A stretch of 64,000 nt of DNA from Butyrivibrio fibrisolvens (GTDB lineage: Bacteria > Bacillota > Clostridia > Lachnospirales > Lachnospiraceae): NCBI RefSeq assembly GCF_023206215.1, contig NZ_CP065800.1:2046001-2110000 (forward strand), written 5' to 3'. Positions 43,457-52,607 of the stretch are shown here, piece after piece. Numbering within the stretch: position 1 is the first letter of the stretch; every line of letters begins with the position of its first letter. The notes under the pieces are model-generated. The model searched no databases. It was given only the letters and a program-made list of their open reading frames with translations, and was not told the origin of the DNA. Both the position numbers and the translations under genes were made by a program.

Positions 43457-44764
43457 GTGGCTAATACATATGAAAAAAACAAGACAGCATCTCATTTTCC
43501 TGAAAAAGGACCTATTGATGAGAAGACAGGTAAAGAAATCCTGCTGTCCATAAAAGATATAGATATTACATTCGGCAAAGGCGCAGACGCAGTTAAAGCT
43601 GTACAGGATGCTTCCTTCGATATTTATAAAGGTGAGACATTTTCACTTGTTGGTGAGTCAGGTTCAGGTAAGACTACAATCGGCCGTGCTGTAATCAGAG
43701 TTAACCCTCTTGCTAAGGGTGAGATAGATTATAAGGGCGTACGTATCTCCGGTAAGATACCGCGTTCTCTTGACCGTGAAGTTATCAGAAATGTTCAGAT
43801 GGTATTCCAGGATCCTGCTGCATGTCTTAATGAACGTGCAACAGTAGATTATATCGTATCTGAGGGTCTTTATAACTTCCATCTGTTCAAGGATGAGGCA
43901 GACAGAGTTCAGAAGGTTGAGCATATGATCAACGAGGTTGGTCTTCTTCCTGAGCATCTTACACGTTATCCTCACGAGTTCTCCGGTGGACAGAGACAGC
44001 GTGTAGGCCTTGCAAGAGCTATGGTCATGGAACCCGAACTTGTAGTAGCAGATGAGCCTATCTCTGCTCTTGACGTATCTATCAGAGCTCAGGTTCTGAA
44101 TCTTATGAACAAGTTTAAGAAGGAAAAGGGTGTTACATACCTTTTCATCGCGCATGACCTTTCAATCGTAAGATTCATATCCGACCGTATCGGTGTTATT
44201 TATAAGGGACATATTGTGGAAGTTGCAGATTCCGAAGAGCTGTTCAATTTCCCTCTTCACCCATACACCAGATCACTTATATCTGCTATTCCGCTTCCTG
44301 ATCCTAAGCTTGAGAAGCGCAAGAAGCTCCTTACTTATGATGCCAGTCAGCATGACTACAGCACTGATAAGCCTACAATGGTAGATATAGGACATAACCA
44401 TTTCGTATATGGTAACAAGAAAGAGATAGAAGAATACAAGAAAATCCGTGAGGCAGGTGTTCCTGTAAAGTCAATCACTATTATGACTGACGAAGAGCTT
44501 GCAAATCAGAAGACAACTGTTGGAGATGCAACTATTGACGAGGATATCCTTAAGAATACACCTATTCATGATACAGGTGCTCTCTGGCTTTCAGTTCTTA
44601 GCTTCTTCCTTCCTGTACTTGGCCTTATACTGATGTTTATATTCAAGAAGAAACATTATGCACGTAATTACAGAAAAGTTAAGTCAGGTACAGTTGCAGG
44701 ATTCATCTTTATCGGAGCATTGATAGTATTGTTCCTGCTGGCACTTCTGTATGCGCTTAAATAA
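43457..44764 (+). CDS. oppF: Oligopeptide ABC transporter ATPase OppF with two C-terminal membrane helices
   Basis: Second ATPase subunit. Walker [11 protein letters not shown]-loop [15 protein letters not shown], signature SGGQRQRVG and Walker [13 protein letters not shown] are intact. The GTG at 43457 is chosen because GATGGAGA lies nine bases upstream; the ATG at 43442 has no ribosome binding site and would overlap it. After the normal end (near residue 325, [18 protein letters not shown]...) a 50-residue linker leads to two membrane helices ([20 protein letters not shown] and [19 protein letters not shown]) with a basic loop between them. A membrane-anchored OppF is exceptional. A strong terminator ends the operon. 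Confidence 0.9.
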   Translation: MANTYEKNKTASHFPEKGPIDEKTGKEILLSIKDIDITFGKGADAVKAVQDASFDIYKGETFSLVGESGSGKTTIGRAVIRVNPLAKGEIDYKGVRISGKIPRSLDREVIRNVQMVFQDPAACLNERATVDYIVSEGLYNFHLFKDEADRVQKVEHMINEVGLLPEHLTRYPHEFSGGQRQRVGLARAMVMEPELVVADEPISALDVSIRAQVLNLMNKFKKEKGVTYLFIAHDLSIVRFISDRIGVIYKGHIVEVADSEELFNFPLHPYTRSLISAIPLPDPKLEKRKKLLTYDASQHDYSTDKPTMVDIGHNHFVYGNKKEIEEYKKIREAGVPVKSITIMTDEELANQKTTVGDATIDEDILKNTPIHDTGALWLSVLSFFLPVLGLILMFIFKKKHYARNYRKVKSGTVAGFIFIGALIVLFLLALLYALK

Positions 44765-44820
44765 AGCATTACAGGGATCATGAGAGTTTTATGGAAACTT
44801 AAGAATCCTTAAATATTATG

Positions 44821-44863
44821 ATATAGGTATCAAAGGGGAACTTTTGATACCTATATTTTTACA
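44821..44863 (+). terminator. Terminator of the opp operon
   Basis: ATATAGGTATCAAAG pairs with CTTTTGATACCTATAT, a 15-bp stem with a four-base loop, followed by TTTTT. Confidence 0.9.
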
Positions 44864-45061
44864 ATAGTAAATGATTTTGAAAGATACCTTATGACAGTTA
44901 TCTGATGCTGGCATATAGGGCATTTGATGACTGGAAAGTGCATTTTCTTATGTCATTTACTATAAGTATTTATGTTTTAAGTAATCTCTTTTCTAGGAAA
45001 AGTTGTACGAGAAAAAAGCGTATGACAATTACAGAATAGGTGACTACAATTCAGGTTAATT

Positions 45062-46288
45062 ATGAATAGATATGCTAATGACAAACCTAAACCGAATAAA
45101 GTAGAAACAGCTGAAGTAGATCATGATCATATATTAAGGAGAGCAATACTTACTTTAATATTCGTAGGTATTGCAATAGCTTCATTTAGTTATGCAGTAT
45201 GGCTGCTTAATAATTCTGATTCGGGATGGACGGAGATTAAAGTAGATTCTACAAGCGATGTTAATCTTGGGGATGACTTTACTCTTGAATATAATCTGGG
45301 GCAAAGCGGCGTATCGCCGGCTGCTGAGAAGAAGGCGCTTACGCCTGTATATTCTCAGGCTATGGTCAACTATTTCAGACTGTTTGATCCCGGCAATATA
45401 TATAAAGATGTCAACAATCTGTATTATATCAGTTGTAATCCTGAGACTGAGATCGTTGTCGATGAAGACCTGTACTACGTTTTAGAAACGCTTAAAAAGT
45501 ATGATAACAGAGCAATTTATCTAGGACCTGCTCTTACGTACTATACTGCGATATTTAACAGTACATCAGATCTTGAAGCCAAGGCCTATGATCCCTCCGT
45601 GGATCCTGAGATCATGGCTTATGTAAATAAAGTTGCAGAGTATGCAGCTGACCCGGAAAGTATCGATATAGAGCTTCTTGGGGATAATAAGATCATCCTT
45701 CATATATCAGATGAATACAAAGCTTTTTGTAAAGACAATGTAGTCACACAGCTTCTAGATCTTGGATGGCTTAAGAATGCTTTTGTAGCAGATCTTACAG
45801 CCGGTAAACTCAAAGAAGCAGGCCTTACTAATGGCTATCTATCGTCTGACGATGGATTTACAGTTAACCTGTCTGAGGATACAGACTTTACTCTTAGTAT
45901 ATATGATGAAAATGGTGATAACATCGTATCTGTAAGAGAGTACTCTTATAAGGGGCCAAGGAACATAGTATGGCTCAAGAATTTCCTGGCTACTAAAGAG
46001 GACGTCGGCAACTTTTATATGTATCAGGATGGAAGTGAAGTATCTTACTATATAAAGGCAGATGGAACGTCTGATACAGGTTCATGTAGCTTGTATCTGT
46101 ATGGTGATGCATATACTTCCACTTGTGCAGATATGGTATTGTCTGTATATGATATATTCTTAAATGCTGACAGCAATGAGAGTCTTGATGGAGAGCTTAT
46201 AGATAAGCTTGCAGATGTCGGAATTTATAATATTCGTATAGAAAATGGCCTGATTTATGGAAACGGCGATATCATGAACCAGGATTGA
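45062..46288 (+). CDS. Membrane-anchored protein, possibly degenerate ApbE-like
   Basis: One N-terminal membrane helix (about 30-50) and 355 extracytoplasmic residues. The order of segments loosely recalls the FMN transferase ApbE: AMVNYFRLFDPGN near 95, VVDEDLYYVLETLKKYDNRA near 127, and LLDLGWLKNAFVADLTAGKL near 237 where ApbE has 'iDLGGiAKGyavD'. The catalytic glycines and metal-binding residues of true ApbE are missing, so if related it is probably inactive. No ribosome binding site is obvious (CAGG at about 45053). It lies between the opp operon and the second M3 peptidase, and may belong to peptide uptake or be independent. Confidence 0.6.
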   Translation: MNRYANDKPKPNKVETAEVDHDHILRRAILTLIFVGIAIASFSYAVWLLNNSDSGWTEIKVDSTSDVNLGDDFTLEYNLGQSGVSPAAEKKALTPVYSQAMVNYFRLFDPGNIYKDVNNLYYISCNPETEIVVDEDLYYVLETLKKYDNRAIYLGPALTYYTAIFNSTSDLEAKAYDPSVDPEIMAYVNKVAEYAADPESIDIELLGDNKIILHISDEYKAFCKDNVVTQLLDLGWLKNAFVADLTAGKLKEAGLTNGYLSSDDGFTVNLSEDTDFTLSIYDENGDNIVSVREYSYKGPRNIVWLKNFLATKEDVGNFYMYQDGSEVSYYIKADGTSDTGSCSLYLYGDAYTSTCADMVLSVYDIFLNADSNESLDGELIDKLADVGIYNIRIENGLIYGNGDIMNQD

Positions 46289-46364
46289 TAGCTGAATAAA
46301 TATTTTTGTCATTAGAAAATTATGATTTCTGTAATTTACGTTCAAGAAGGGACATGAGGTTAAA

Positions 46365-46459
46365 GTTTGAAAGTGTTCCACTTTCAAACCCAAATTGATG
46401 ACGCGAGCTCCATCAATTTGAACCATTAGTCACTCGTTTCACTCGCGACATGAGGTTAA
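46365..46459 (+). repeat. 95-bp interspersed structured element, copy 2
   Basis: Same length, orientation and hairpins as the copy at 22450. In the second stem CAAATTGATG pairs with CATCAATTTG: relative to copy 1 a G-C pair has become A-T on both sides, a compensatory change. The element is preceded by a duplicate of its own end (GACATGAGGTTAA, 46351-46363). Its terminal GAGG (46452-46455) is the ribosome binding site of the M3 peptidase gene starting at 46462. Confidence 0.92.
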
Positions 46460-46461
46460 TT

Positions 46462-48138
46462 ATGAAATTTAGTGAAATGCAGTATACAAGACCTGATATT
46501 GATGAGGTCAAAAAAGAATATGCCGAGCTTACAAAGAAGATGGAAGAAGCAACTAGCGGCGAAGAGCAGTGGGAGATCCATCAGAAATATTATGAGCTTA
46601 GCGATCGTATCATGACACGGTCAGTTATAGCTGAGATCAGACATGATGTTGATATGACAGACGAGTTCTATGAAAAAGAGAGTGACTTCTTCAATGAAGT
46701 TAATCCTATAATTGCCAATATAGATGTTGAGTACAAAAAGAAGCTCCTTCATTCTAAGTTCAGACCTTATCTTGAAGAGAAGATCGGCAAGGTTGCATTC
46801 AAGAATATGGAGCTTGCAGAGAATTCTGTAGCAGAGAAGATCCTTCCTCTTATGCAGGAAGAAAACAAGCTTCAGGATGAATATAACAAGCTCCTTGCTA
46901 CTGCTAAGATTGACTGGAATGGCGAGACACTTAACCTCTCACTTATGAATCCTTATCTTAACAGTCCTGATCCTGAAGTAAGGAAAGAAGCATGGAAGAA
47001 ATACTCTGCATTCTATGAAGATAATGCCGAAGCACTTGATGATCTGTATGATAAGCTTGTAAAGAACAGAACCAAGCAGGGAGAGGAGATGGGATACAAG
47101 AACTACCTTCCTCTTGGCTATGCACGTATGCAGCGCAATAACTATGGCCCTGCTGATCTTAAGGCTTTCAGAGAGCAGGTTAAGAAGGACTTCGTTCCTT
47201 TTGCAGAAAAGCTTCACGAAGTAAGAAGAAAGAGACTTGGACTTTCCAAGCTTCATTTTGAAGATGAAGGAGTATATTTTGCTAATGGTAATCCTGCACC
47301 AATAGGAACACCCGAGCAGATCCTTGAGGCAGGCCGCAAGATGTACAATGAACTCTCACCAGAAACAGCTGAGTTCATGAACTTCATGTGTGATAATGAA
47401 CTTTTTGACGTACTTGGAAGAAAGACTAAGAAGACAGGTGGATACATGACATATCTTCCTGATTATAAGTCTCCATTTATCTTCGCTAACTTCAATGGAT
47501 CATCATCTGATGCTGATGTGATCACACATGAATGTGGACATGCCTTCCAGGGATTTGTTGTAAGGAATGAGCTTATAAGAGAACATCAGGATATCACTAT
47601 GGAGACAGCAGAGACTCACTCCATGGCTATGGAGTTCTTTACAGATCCATGGATGAAGCTCTTCTTCGGTGATCGTGCTAAAGACTATTCTGACATGCAC
47701 TTTGAAGACTCCTGTATTTTCATCCCTTATGGCACTATGGTAGATGAGTTCCAGCATATAGCATATGAGAATCCGGGACTTTCTCCAAAGGATAGAAACG
47801 GAGTATGGCGTGATCTTGAGCGTCAGTACAAGCCTCACCTTGATTATAGCGGCAATGATTATTATGAAGGCGGTGCTTTCTGGCAGAACAAGCACCATAT
47901 CTATGATTGCCCTCTGTACTACATTGATTATTGCATCGCCGGAACAGATGCTCTTCAGTACAAAGTATGGATGGACAAAGATTATAAGGCAGCATGGAAC
48001 AGTTACTTAGAGCTTTGCAAGCTTTCTGCTTCAGACTTCTTTGACAGCATGATCACACGGGTAGGACTTAACAATCCATTTGAAGACGGCTGTCTAAGGA
48101 ACGTAGTCAAGCAGCTTGAAAAGACTATGGGATTATGA
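46462..48138 (+). CDS. M3 family oligoendopeptidase (second copy type)
   Basis: Zinc metallopeptidase for short peptides. Zinc motif HECGH at 356-360, with a downstream metal-ligand glutamate in METAETHSMAMEF. 558 residues, all-helical; a distinct M3 subfamily from the pepF product at 34.4 kb, with little obvious identity outside the motif. ATG 46462 is chosen because GAGG is six bases upstream; the in-frame ATG at 46450 lies upstream of that GAGG, inside the repeat element. With pepF it brackets the opp operon. Confidence 0.92.
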   Translation: MKFSEMQYTRPDIDEVKKEYAELTKKMEEATSGEEQWEIHQKYYELSDRIMTRSVIAEIRHDVDMTDEFYEKESDFFNEVNPIIANIDVEYKKKLLHSKFRPYLEEKIGKVAFKNMELAENSVAEKILPLMQEENKLQDEYNKLLATAKIDWNGETLNLSLMNPYLNSPDPEVRKEAWKKYSAFYEDNAEALDDLYDKLVKNRTKQGEEMGYKNYLPLGYARMQRNNYGPADLKAFREQVKKDFVPFAEKLHEVRRKRLGLSKLHFEDEGVYFANGNPAPIGTPEQILEAGRKMYNELSPETAEFMNFMCDNELFDVLGRKTKKTGGYMTYLPDYKSPFIFANFNGSSSDADVITHECGHAFQGFVVRNELIREHQDITMETAETHSMAMEFFTDPWMKLFFGDRAKDYSDMHFEDSCIFIPYGTMVDEFQHIAYENPGLSPKDRNGVWRDLERQYKPHLDYSGNDYYEGGAFWQNKHHIYDCPLYYIDYCIAGTDALQYKVWMDKDYKAAWNSYLELCKLSASDFFDSMITRVGLNNPFEDGCLRNVVKQLEKTMGL

Positions 48139-48182
48139 TTCTGGAAGATAAACCGGGAGCCCTGATCGTGCGAAAGTTATAG

Positions 48183-48211
48183 TTGAAAAAAGTTCGTAGT
48201 TATGTTATTCT
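48183..48211 (+). promoter_or_regulatory. Probable secG promoter
   Basis: TTGAAA (48183) and TATTCT (48206) with a 17-base spacer, 72 bases before the start codon. Confidence 0.55.
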
Positions 48212-48283
48212 AATCAAGGTCTGTTCGATATGACAGATACAGTTTGAATTGCTAAACAGAATAATTCGGGAGGTCATTTTACA

Positions 48284-48535
48284 ATGGCATTTGCAGTTAA
48301 ACTTCTTGTAAATATTATATATTTGGGTGTTTGTGTAGCTCTTGTTGGAATCATCATTTCCCAGCAGGGTAAGACACAGAGTCTTGGAGCTCTTACAGGT
48401 CAGTCCAGCTCTGATACATATTGGGCTAAGAATAAGGGACGTTCTGCAGAAGGAAGGCTTAGAACAGCTACAATCGTTCTTACAGTTCTTTTCTTCGCAC
48501 TTTCTATATTCCTTAATACAGGAATCGTAGACTGA
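48284..48535 (+). CDS. secG: Preprotein translocase subunit SecG
   Basis: Small accessory subunit of the SecYEG channel. 83 residues, two membrane helices (about 4-26 and 62-80) with the conserved middle QQGKTQSLGALTG loop. GGGAGGT lies upstream of the ATG. Upstream of rnr and smpB, an order conserved in many Firmicutes; here a terminator lies between secG and rnr. Confidence 0.93.
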   Translation: MAFAVKLLVNIIYLGVCVALVGIIISQQGKTQSLGALTGQSSSDTYWAKNKGRSAEGRLRTATIVLTVLFFALSIFLNTGIVD

Positions 48536-48552
48536 TTTAGTTGAGATATTAC

Positions 48553-48590
48553 GCGGCACTCTATTTATAGGGTGTCGCTTTTTTCTTTTT
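48553..48590 (+). terminator. Terminator of secG
   Basis: GCGGCACTCTAT pairs with ATAGGGTGTCGC (two G-U pairs), followed by TTTTTTCTTTTT. Confidence 0.85.
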
Positions 48591-48670
48591 ACAAGATAAA
48601 AGGATATAATGTTGTAAGAGGATAAGTGTATAAATGGTAGTGCATTTATACGCTTGATTAAAAGTAGTGT

Positions 48671-48715
48671 ATAAAGAAGTAACCCATAAAGAAGTAATCT
48701 ATAAAGAAGTGTGAT
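48671..48715 (+). repeat. Three tandem 15-bp repeats upstream of rnr
   Basis: ATAAAGAAGT starts at 48671, 48686 and 48701. A perfect 9-bp inverted repeat (GTATAAATG / CATTTATAC, about 48629-48652) lies just before. No open frame across it has a ribosome binding site. Confidence 0.75.
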
Positions 48716-48790
48716 CTCCTTAGATGTAGTATTTGTTGAGAATCTTTCTGCTTTTGATGCAAGGCAGTAAAGACATAAGGAAAAGGATAT

Positions 48791-51463
48791 ATGGCAAAAA
48801 GAAAAAAGAAAAATGAACAGGAAACATTCATGATCGCGCAGGATCGTAAGGCTATGGTCAATGCGTTTATTCATGATGACAGATATTCTCCAATGAAGGA
48901 GAAAGAGCTGGCAGTCTTCCTGCAGGTTGAAAAGGAAGACAGAAATGAACTTGCGCAGATACTTGAGGATCTGATCAAGGAAGGCCAGATAATAAGAAAC
49001 AGCAGAGGAAGGTACCTTAAGTCTGATGCAGGTATCATCGGCGTGTTCACCAGTAACAGCAGAGGATTTGGATTTGTTACTGTTGAGGGAAGAGATGAGG
49101 ATATATATATCCCTGAAGGTGATACAGGCAATGCATTTCTTGGAGATACGGTCGCAGTAGAACTTAAGCCTTCTCAGGCAGGAAGACGAGAAGAGGGGCG
49201 TATCATAAGAATTGTGATGCGTGGTATGACTGAAGTTGTCGGAACTTATGAAAGCTCTAAGACATTTGGTTTTGTCAGAGCAGATAATAATAAGATACCC
49301 AATGATATCTTCGTGCCCAAGGAACGCAGTAAAGGTGCTGTATCAGGAGATAAAGTCGTAGTAGAGATCACAGATTATGGTGACAGTGTATCCGGCAAGA
49401 ATCCTGAAGGCAAAGTCAGAGAGATCATAGGTAATATCAATGATCCCGGAGTTGATATCCTGGCTATTGTCAAAGGATATGAGATTCCAAGTGAGTTCCC
49501 TGAAAGAGTAATGAATCAGGCTATGCGTACAGCTGATGAAGTCAGTGAAGCTGATATGCTTGGAAGAAGAGATCTTCGAGATGTGCAGATGGTGACGATA
49601 GACGGTGAAGAGAGCAAGGACCTTGACGATGCTGTAAGCGTATCCGTTGATGAGGAAGGCTTCTATCACCTTGGAGTTCATATCGCAGATGTTGCCAATT
49701 ATGTTCAGGAAGGTTCAGCACTTGACAGAGAAGCTCTTAAGCGCGGTACCAGTGTATATCTTGTAGACCGTGTAATACCCATGCTTCCTCATAAGCTTTC
49801 AAATGGTATATGCTCTCTTAATCACGGAGAAGACAGGCTTGCAATGAGCTGTCTTATGAAGATCAACAGTAAAGGCGAGATTGTAGATCATGAGATCGTA
49901 GAGTCAGTTATCAACGTTGATGAGAGGATGACCTATACAAGTGTTGGCAAGATCATAGTTGACAATGATGAAGAGGAAAAAGAGAAGTATGCAGCTCTGG
50001 TTCCTATGTTCGAGCAGATGTATGAACTTGCCAAGATCCTCAAAAAGCGCAGATCCGATCGAGGCGCTATAGAGTTTGATTCTGTAGAAGCTAAAATAAA
50101 GCTTGATAGCGAAGGGAATCCTGTAAGTATCGAGAAAGAAGAAAGAGGACCTGCCAACGAGCTGATTGAAGACTTCATGCTTGCAGCTAATGAAACTGTA
50201 GCCCAGCATTTCTACTGGATGTCTGTACCATTTGTATACAGAACGCATGAACAGCCGTCAGAAGCCAAGATAGATACACTTACAAACTTTATAAGAGGCT
50301 TTGGTTATCACCTTAACATCCGCCAGGATGAGATAAGACCTATGGAGATCCAAAAGCTCCTGACCAAGATAGAGGGAAGCAGAGAAGAGTCCATAATCAG
50401 CAGGGTAGCACTTCGAAGCATGATGCAGGCCAAGTATACAACAGAATGTGTCGGCCATTTTGGACTGGCACTTCAGTATTATTGCCATTTCACATCACCT
50501 ATCAGACGTTATCCTGATCTTCAGATCCATAGGATCATCAAGGACTCCATAAGAGGCAGGCTTGATGAAAAGAAGCTTGCGCATTATGCGGAAATACTTC
50601 CGGATGTTGCCAAGCACTGCTCTGATACTGAAAGACGCGCAGATGATGCTGAGCGCGATACTGATAAGCTCAAGAAAGCCCAGTATATGGAGCAGCATAT
50701 CGGAGAAGTATACGAAGGCGTAGTATCCGGAGTAACTGCATGGGGCATGTTCGTAGAGCTTGATAATACCTGCGAAGGAATGATACGACTTGCCGAGCTT
50801 ACAGATGATTACTACGTATTCGATGAGCAGAACTTCACTCTTACAGGAACGGATTTTGGCAAAGAGTACAGACTCGGCCAGAAAGTTAAGATCAAGGTAG
50901 TAGGCGCTGACAGACTTGAAAAGACTGTTGACTTCAGGATAGTGGATGAAGATACAGATCCTGATGATATCGAGCTTAAGCCTGCCAAGAAGCACTATGT
51001 GCTTAAACTTATGGAAGAAGAGGCAGCAAGGAAAAGTGAACAGGACGCCTTGAAAGATAAAGAGCATTCAAAAGCTGAAGCCTCTAAGGATGGGTCTAAT
51101 ATCAAAAGTACCAGGAAGAAAAAGAAAAGAAATCTCGATGAGATAAGTGATGAATTCGAAGAGATAGAAGACCACTATAGAAGCAGAAAGCATACAGATC
51201 TTGATGATATAGATCTTGAAGACGGCGAAGACGATAATCTGATGACAGCTCTTGAGCTACGCGAACACCTTCGCAAAAAGCGCATGATAGAAGGACTTGA
51301 GCCTGATGGCAGAACAGGAAGCCCAAGGGAAAAGAAGCGCAAAGGCGTAAAGAATAAAGAAAACGGACCTAAAGAAAAAGGGCATAAGAAGTACAAGGTA
51401 CATAAGTATAAAAAGTCAGCTACATCCAAAGCTGCCCGCAGCAACCAGAAGAAAAAGCGTTGA
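48791..51463 (+). CDS. rnr: Ribonuclease R
   Basis: Processive 3'-5' exoribonuclease of structured RNA, also involved in tmRNA maturation and trans-translation with SmpB. Order: winged-helix region (about 20-75), two cold-shock domains, RNB catalytic domain (about 255-590; SKDLDDAVSV carries the metal-binding Asp cluster), S1 domain (about 635-720; GEVYEGVVSGVTAWGMFVEL) and a 165-residue Lys/Glu-rich tail ending in KKKR. The tail is longer than in E. coli RNase R, where it promotes unwinding. Start has AAAAGGATAT upstream. Confidence 0.95.
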   Translation: MAKRKKKNEQETFMIAQDRKAMVNAFIHDDRYSPMKEKELAVFLQVEKEDRNELAQILEDLIKEGQIIRNSRGRYLKSDAGIIGVFTSNSRGFGFVTVEGRDEDIYIPEGDTGNAFLGDTVAVELKPSQAGRREEGRIIRIVMRGMTEVVGTYESSKTFGFVRADNNKIPNDIFVPKERSKGAVSGDKVVVEITDYGDSVSGKNPEGKVREIIGNINDPGVDILAIVKGYEIPSEFPERVMNQAMRTADEVSEADMLGRRDLRDVQMVTIDGEESKDLDDAVSVSVDEEGFYHLGVHIADVANYVQEGSALDREALKRGTSVYLVDRVIPMLPHKLSNGICSLNHGEDRLAMSCLMKINSKGEIVDHEIVESVINVDERMTYTSVGKIIVDNDEEEKEKYAALVPMFEQMYELAKILKKRRSDRGAIEFDSVEAKIKLDSEGNPVSIEKEERGPANELIEDFMLAANETVAQHFYWMSVPFVYRTHEQPSEAKIDTLTNFIRGFGYHLNIRQDEIRPMEIQKLLTKIEGSREESIISRVALRSMMQAKYTTECVGHFGLALQYYCHFTSPIRRYPDLQIHRIIKDSIRGRLDEKKLAHYAEILPDVAKHCSDTERRADDAERDTDKLKKAQYMEQHIGEVYEGVVSGVTAWGMFVELDNTCEGMIRLAELTDDYYVFDEQNFTLTGTDFGKEYRLGQKVKIKVVGADRLEKTVDFRIVDEDTDPDDIELKPAKKHYVLKLMEEEAARKSEQDALKDKEHSKAEASKDGSNIKSTRKKKKRNLDEISDEFEEIEDHYRSRKHTDLDDIDLEDGEDDNLMTALELREHLRKKRMIEGLEPDGRTGSPREKKRKGVKNKENGPKEKGHKKYKVHKYKKSATSKAARSNQKKKR

Positions 51464-51630
51464 CAAAAATATGTCATAATAGTCATAAAAAGCTCTGAAT
51501 AAAGGCTCTAATAAAAAAGCTAAAAAAGCGCTGAAAAACTGCAGGTATGAAGAAAAAACTGTAGGAATATAGAAAAACTGAAGTAAAACATAGTATTATT
51601 TGTACAATAACCCGAGATTGGAGACACAAA

Positions 51631-52095
51631 ATGGCAGAAGAGAAGATAAAGCTGGTATGTAATAACAAGAAAGCATACCATGAGTATTTTATCGAAGACA
51701 AATATGAAGCAGGAATAGAACTTGTAGGAACAGAAGTTAAGTCTATACGTATGGGCAGATGCAGTCTTGGAGAGTCCTTCGTAGTGATCAAGGACGGTCA
51801 GGCTGATCTGTGTGGAATGAATGTAAGTCCTTATGAGAAAGGCAATATATTCAATAAAGATCCGCTTCGTGTAAGAAGGCTTCTCCTTCACAAGAACGAG
51901 ATCATGAAGCTGGAACAGCAGGTCAAGATCAAGGGATATACTATAGTTCCTCTTCAGGTATATTTTAAGAAAGGCCGCGTCAAAGTAGAGATAGGCCTTG
52001 GTCGAGGCAAGAAGCTCTATGATAAGAGAGAGTCTGATGCTAAGCGCGACCAGCAGCGTGAAGTAGAGAAAAACTACAAGATGCGCTTAAGATAA
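51631..52095 (+). CDS. smpB: SsrA-binding protein SmpB
   Basis: Binds tmRNA and delivers it to stalled ribosomes. 154 residues with the family segments [43 protein letters not shown] and [18 protein letters not shown], here seen in full and unbroken. ATTGGAGA precedes the ATG. The tmRNA gene itself does not follow: the 500 bases downstream contain no tmRNA ends or tag-like reading frame. Confidence 0.96.
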   Translation: MAEEKIKLVCNNKKAYHEYFIEDKYEAGIELVGTEVKSIRMGRCSLGESFVVIKDGQADLCGMNVSPYEKGNIFNKDPLRVRRLLLHKNEIMKLEQQVKIKGYTIVPLQVYFKKGRVKVEIGLGRGKKLYDKRESDAKRDQQREVEKNYKMRLR

Positions 52096-52113
52096 GTCGA
52101 TTACTATAACTTA

Positions 52114-52152
52114 ATGTCGCGAGCAAAGCGTGTGGCTAATGGCTTAAATTGG
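52114..52152 (-). repeat. Relic of the 95-bp element, reverse orientation
   Basis: The reverse complement of this stretch matches the end of the 95-bp element (CCAATTT-gaaCCATTAG-tCAC...CTCGCGACAT) with about six differences. The first two hairpins are absent. It lies 18 bases after smpB. Confidence 0.65.
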
Positions 52153-52167
52153 TATCACTAGAAAGAT

Positions 52168-52210
52168 CTCCCAAAAGATGCTAGAAATGGTTTCTTTTGG
52201 GAGTTTTTTT
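52168..52210 (+). terminator. Terminator after smpB
   Basis: CTCCCAAAAGA / TCTTTTGGGAG, perfect 11-bp stem, then seven Ts. Confidence 0.92.
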
Positions 52211-52355
52211 ATATGGCCATTTGTCGAAAAAAATCATTGATTCATGACCGATAGAAAGCGGTAAAGAAGCCTGTAATGCAGGATTTTTTTAAGATGCTTG
52301 GAAGATATCCTCTTTTCACTCTTGTATTTTATTGGTATATATTTCGAAAATACTA

Positions 52356-52384
52356 TTGACAATATTACGAGTATTAGGTAATAT
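52356..52384 (+). promoter_or_regulatory. Promoter of the sugar ABC transporter operon
   Basis: Consensus TTGACA (52356) and TAATAT (52379) with an ideal 17-base spacer. The start of transcription falls near 52391, inside the operator candidate that follows. The mRNA leader is about 215 bases; between 52211 and 52355 I see no gene. Confidence 0.82.
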
Positions 52385-52391
52385 GACATTA

Positions 52392-52405
52392 TGAAATGGG
52401 TTTCA
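52392..52405. promoter_or_regulatory. LacI-family operator candidate 1
   Basis: TGAAATGGGTTTCA, palindromic in its outer five bases on each side, at the predicted transcription start. LacI-family operators are of this TGAAA-N4-TTTCA form. The regulator gene at 58610 is the likely binder. Confidence 0.6.
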
Positions 52406-52551
52406 AAGTAAAATATATATCTAATATCACAAAAGAATAATAAGTCTGATGTGATCAAGGACAAGAAATACAGTAAAAATAACGGAAGTCAACTATCAGT
52501 ACATACAATTTATGTGTTTTAGATCAGAAACTTCCTTTTTTATTTCTTGAT

Positions 52552-52567
52552 TGCGAAACCGATTTCA
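52552..52567. promoter_or_regulatory. LacI-family operator candidate 2
   Basis: TGCGAAACCGATTTCA with central CG and GAAA/TTTC arms, 160 bases downstream of candidate 1 and 41 bases before the first permease start. Two spaced operators would allow looping or road-block repression; a cre site for CcpA is an alternative reading. Confidence 0.55.
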
Positions 52568-52607
52568 AAAACAATATTTACTTGTATCAACAGTGGGAGA
52601 GGAAAGT

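Noticed and set aside
51464..51630. Repeat-like A-rich sequence between rnr and smpB
   Set aside because: AAAAACTG recurs three times but spacing and context are irregular; low complexity explains it.
52096..52360. tmRNA gene (ssrA) expected after smpB
   Set aside because: No GGGG-start/CCA-end acceptor pairing and no tag reading frame ending in Ala-Ala; the sequence is explained by a relic of the 95-bp element and a terminator.
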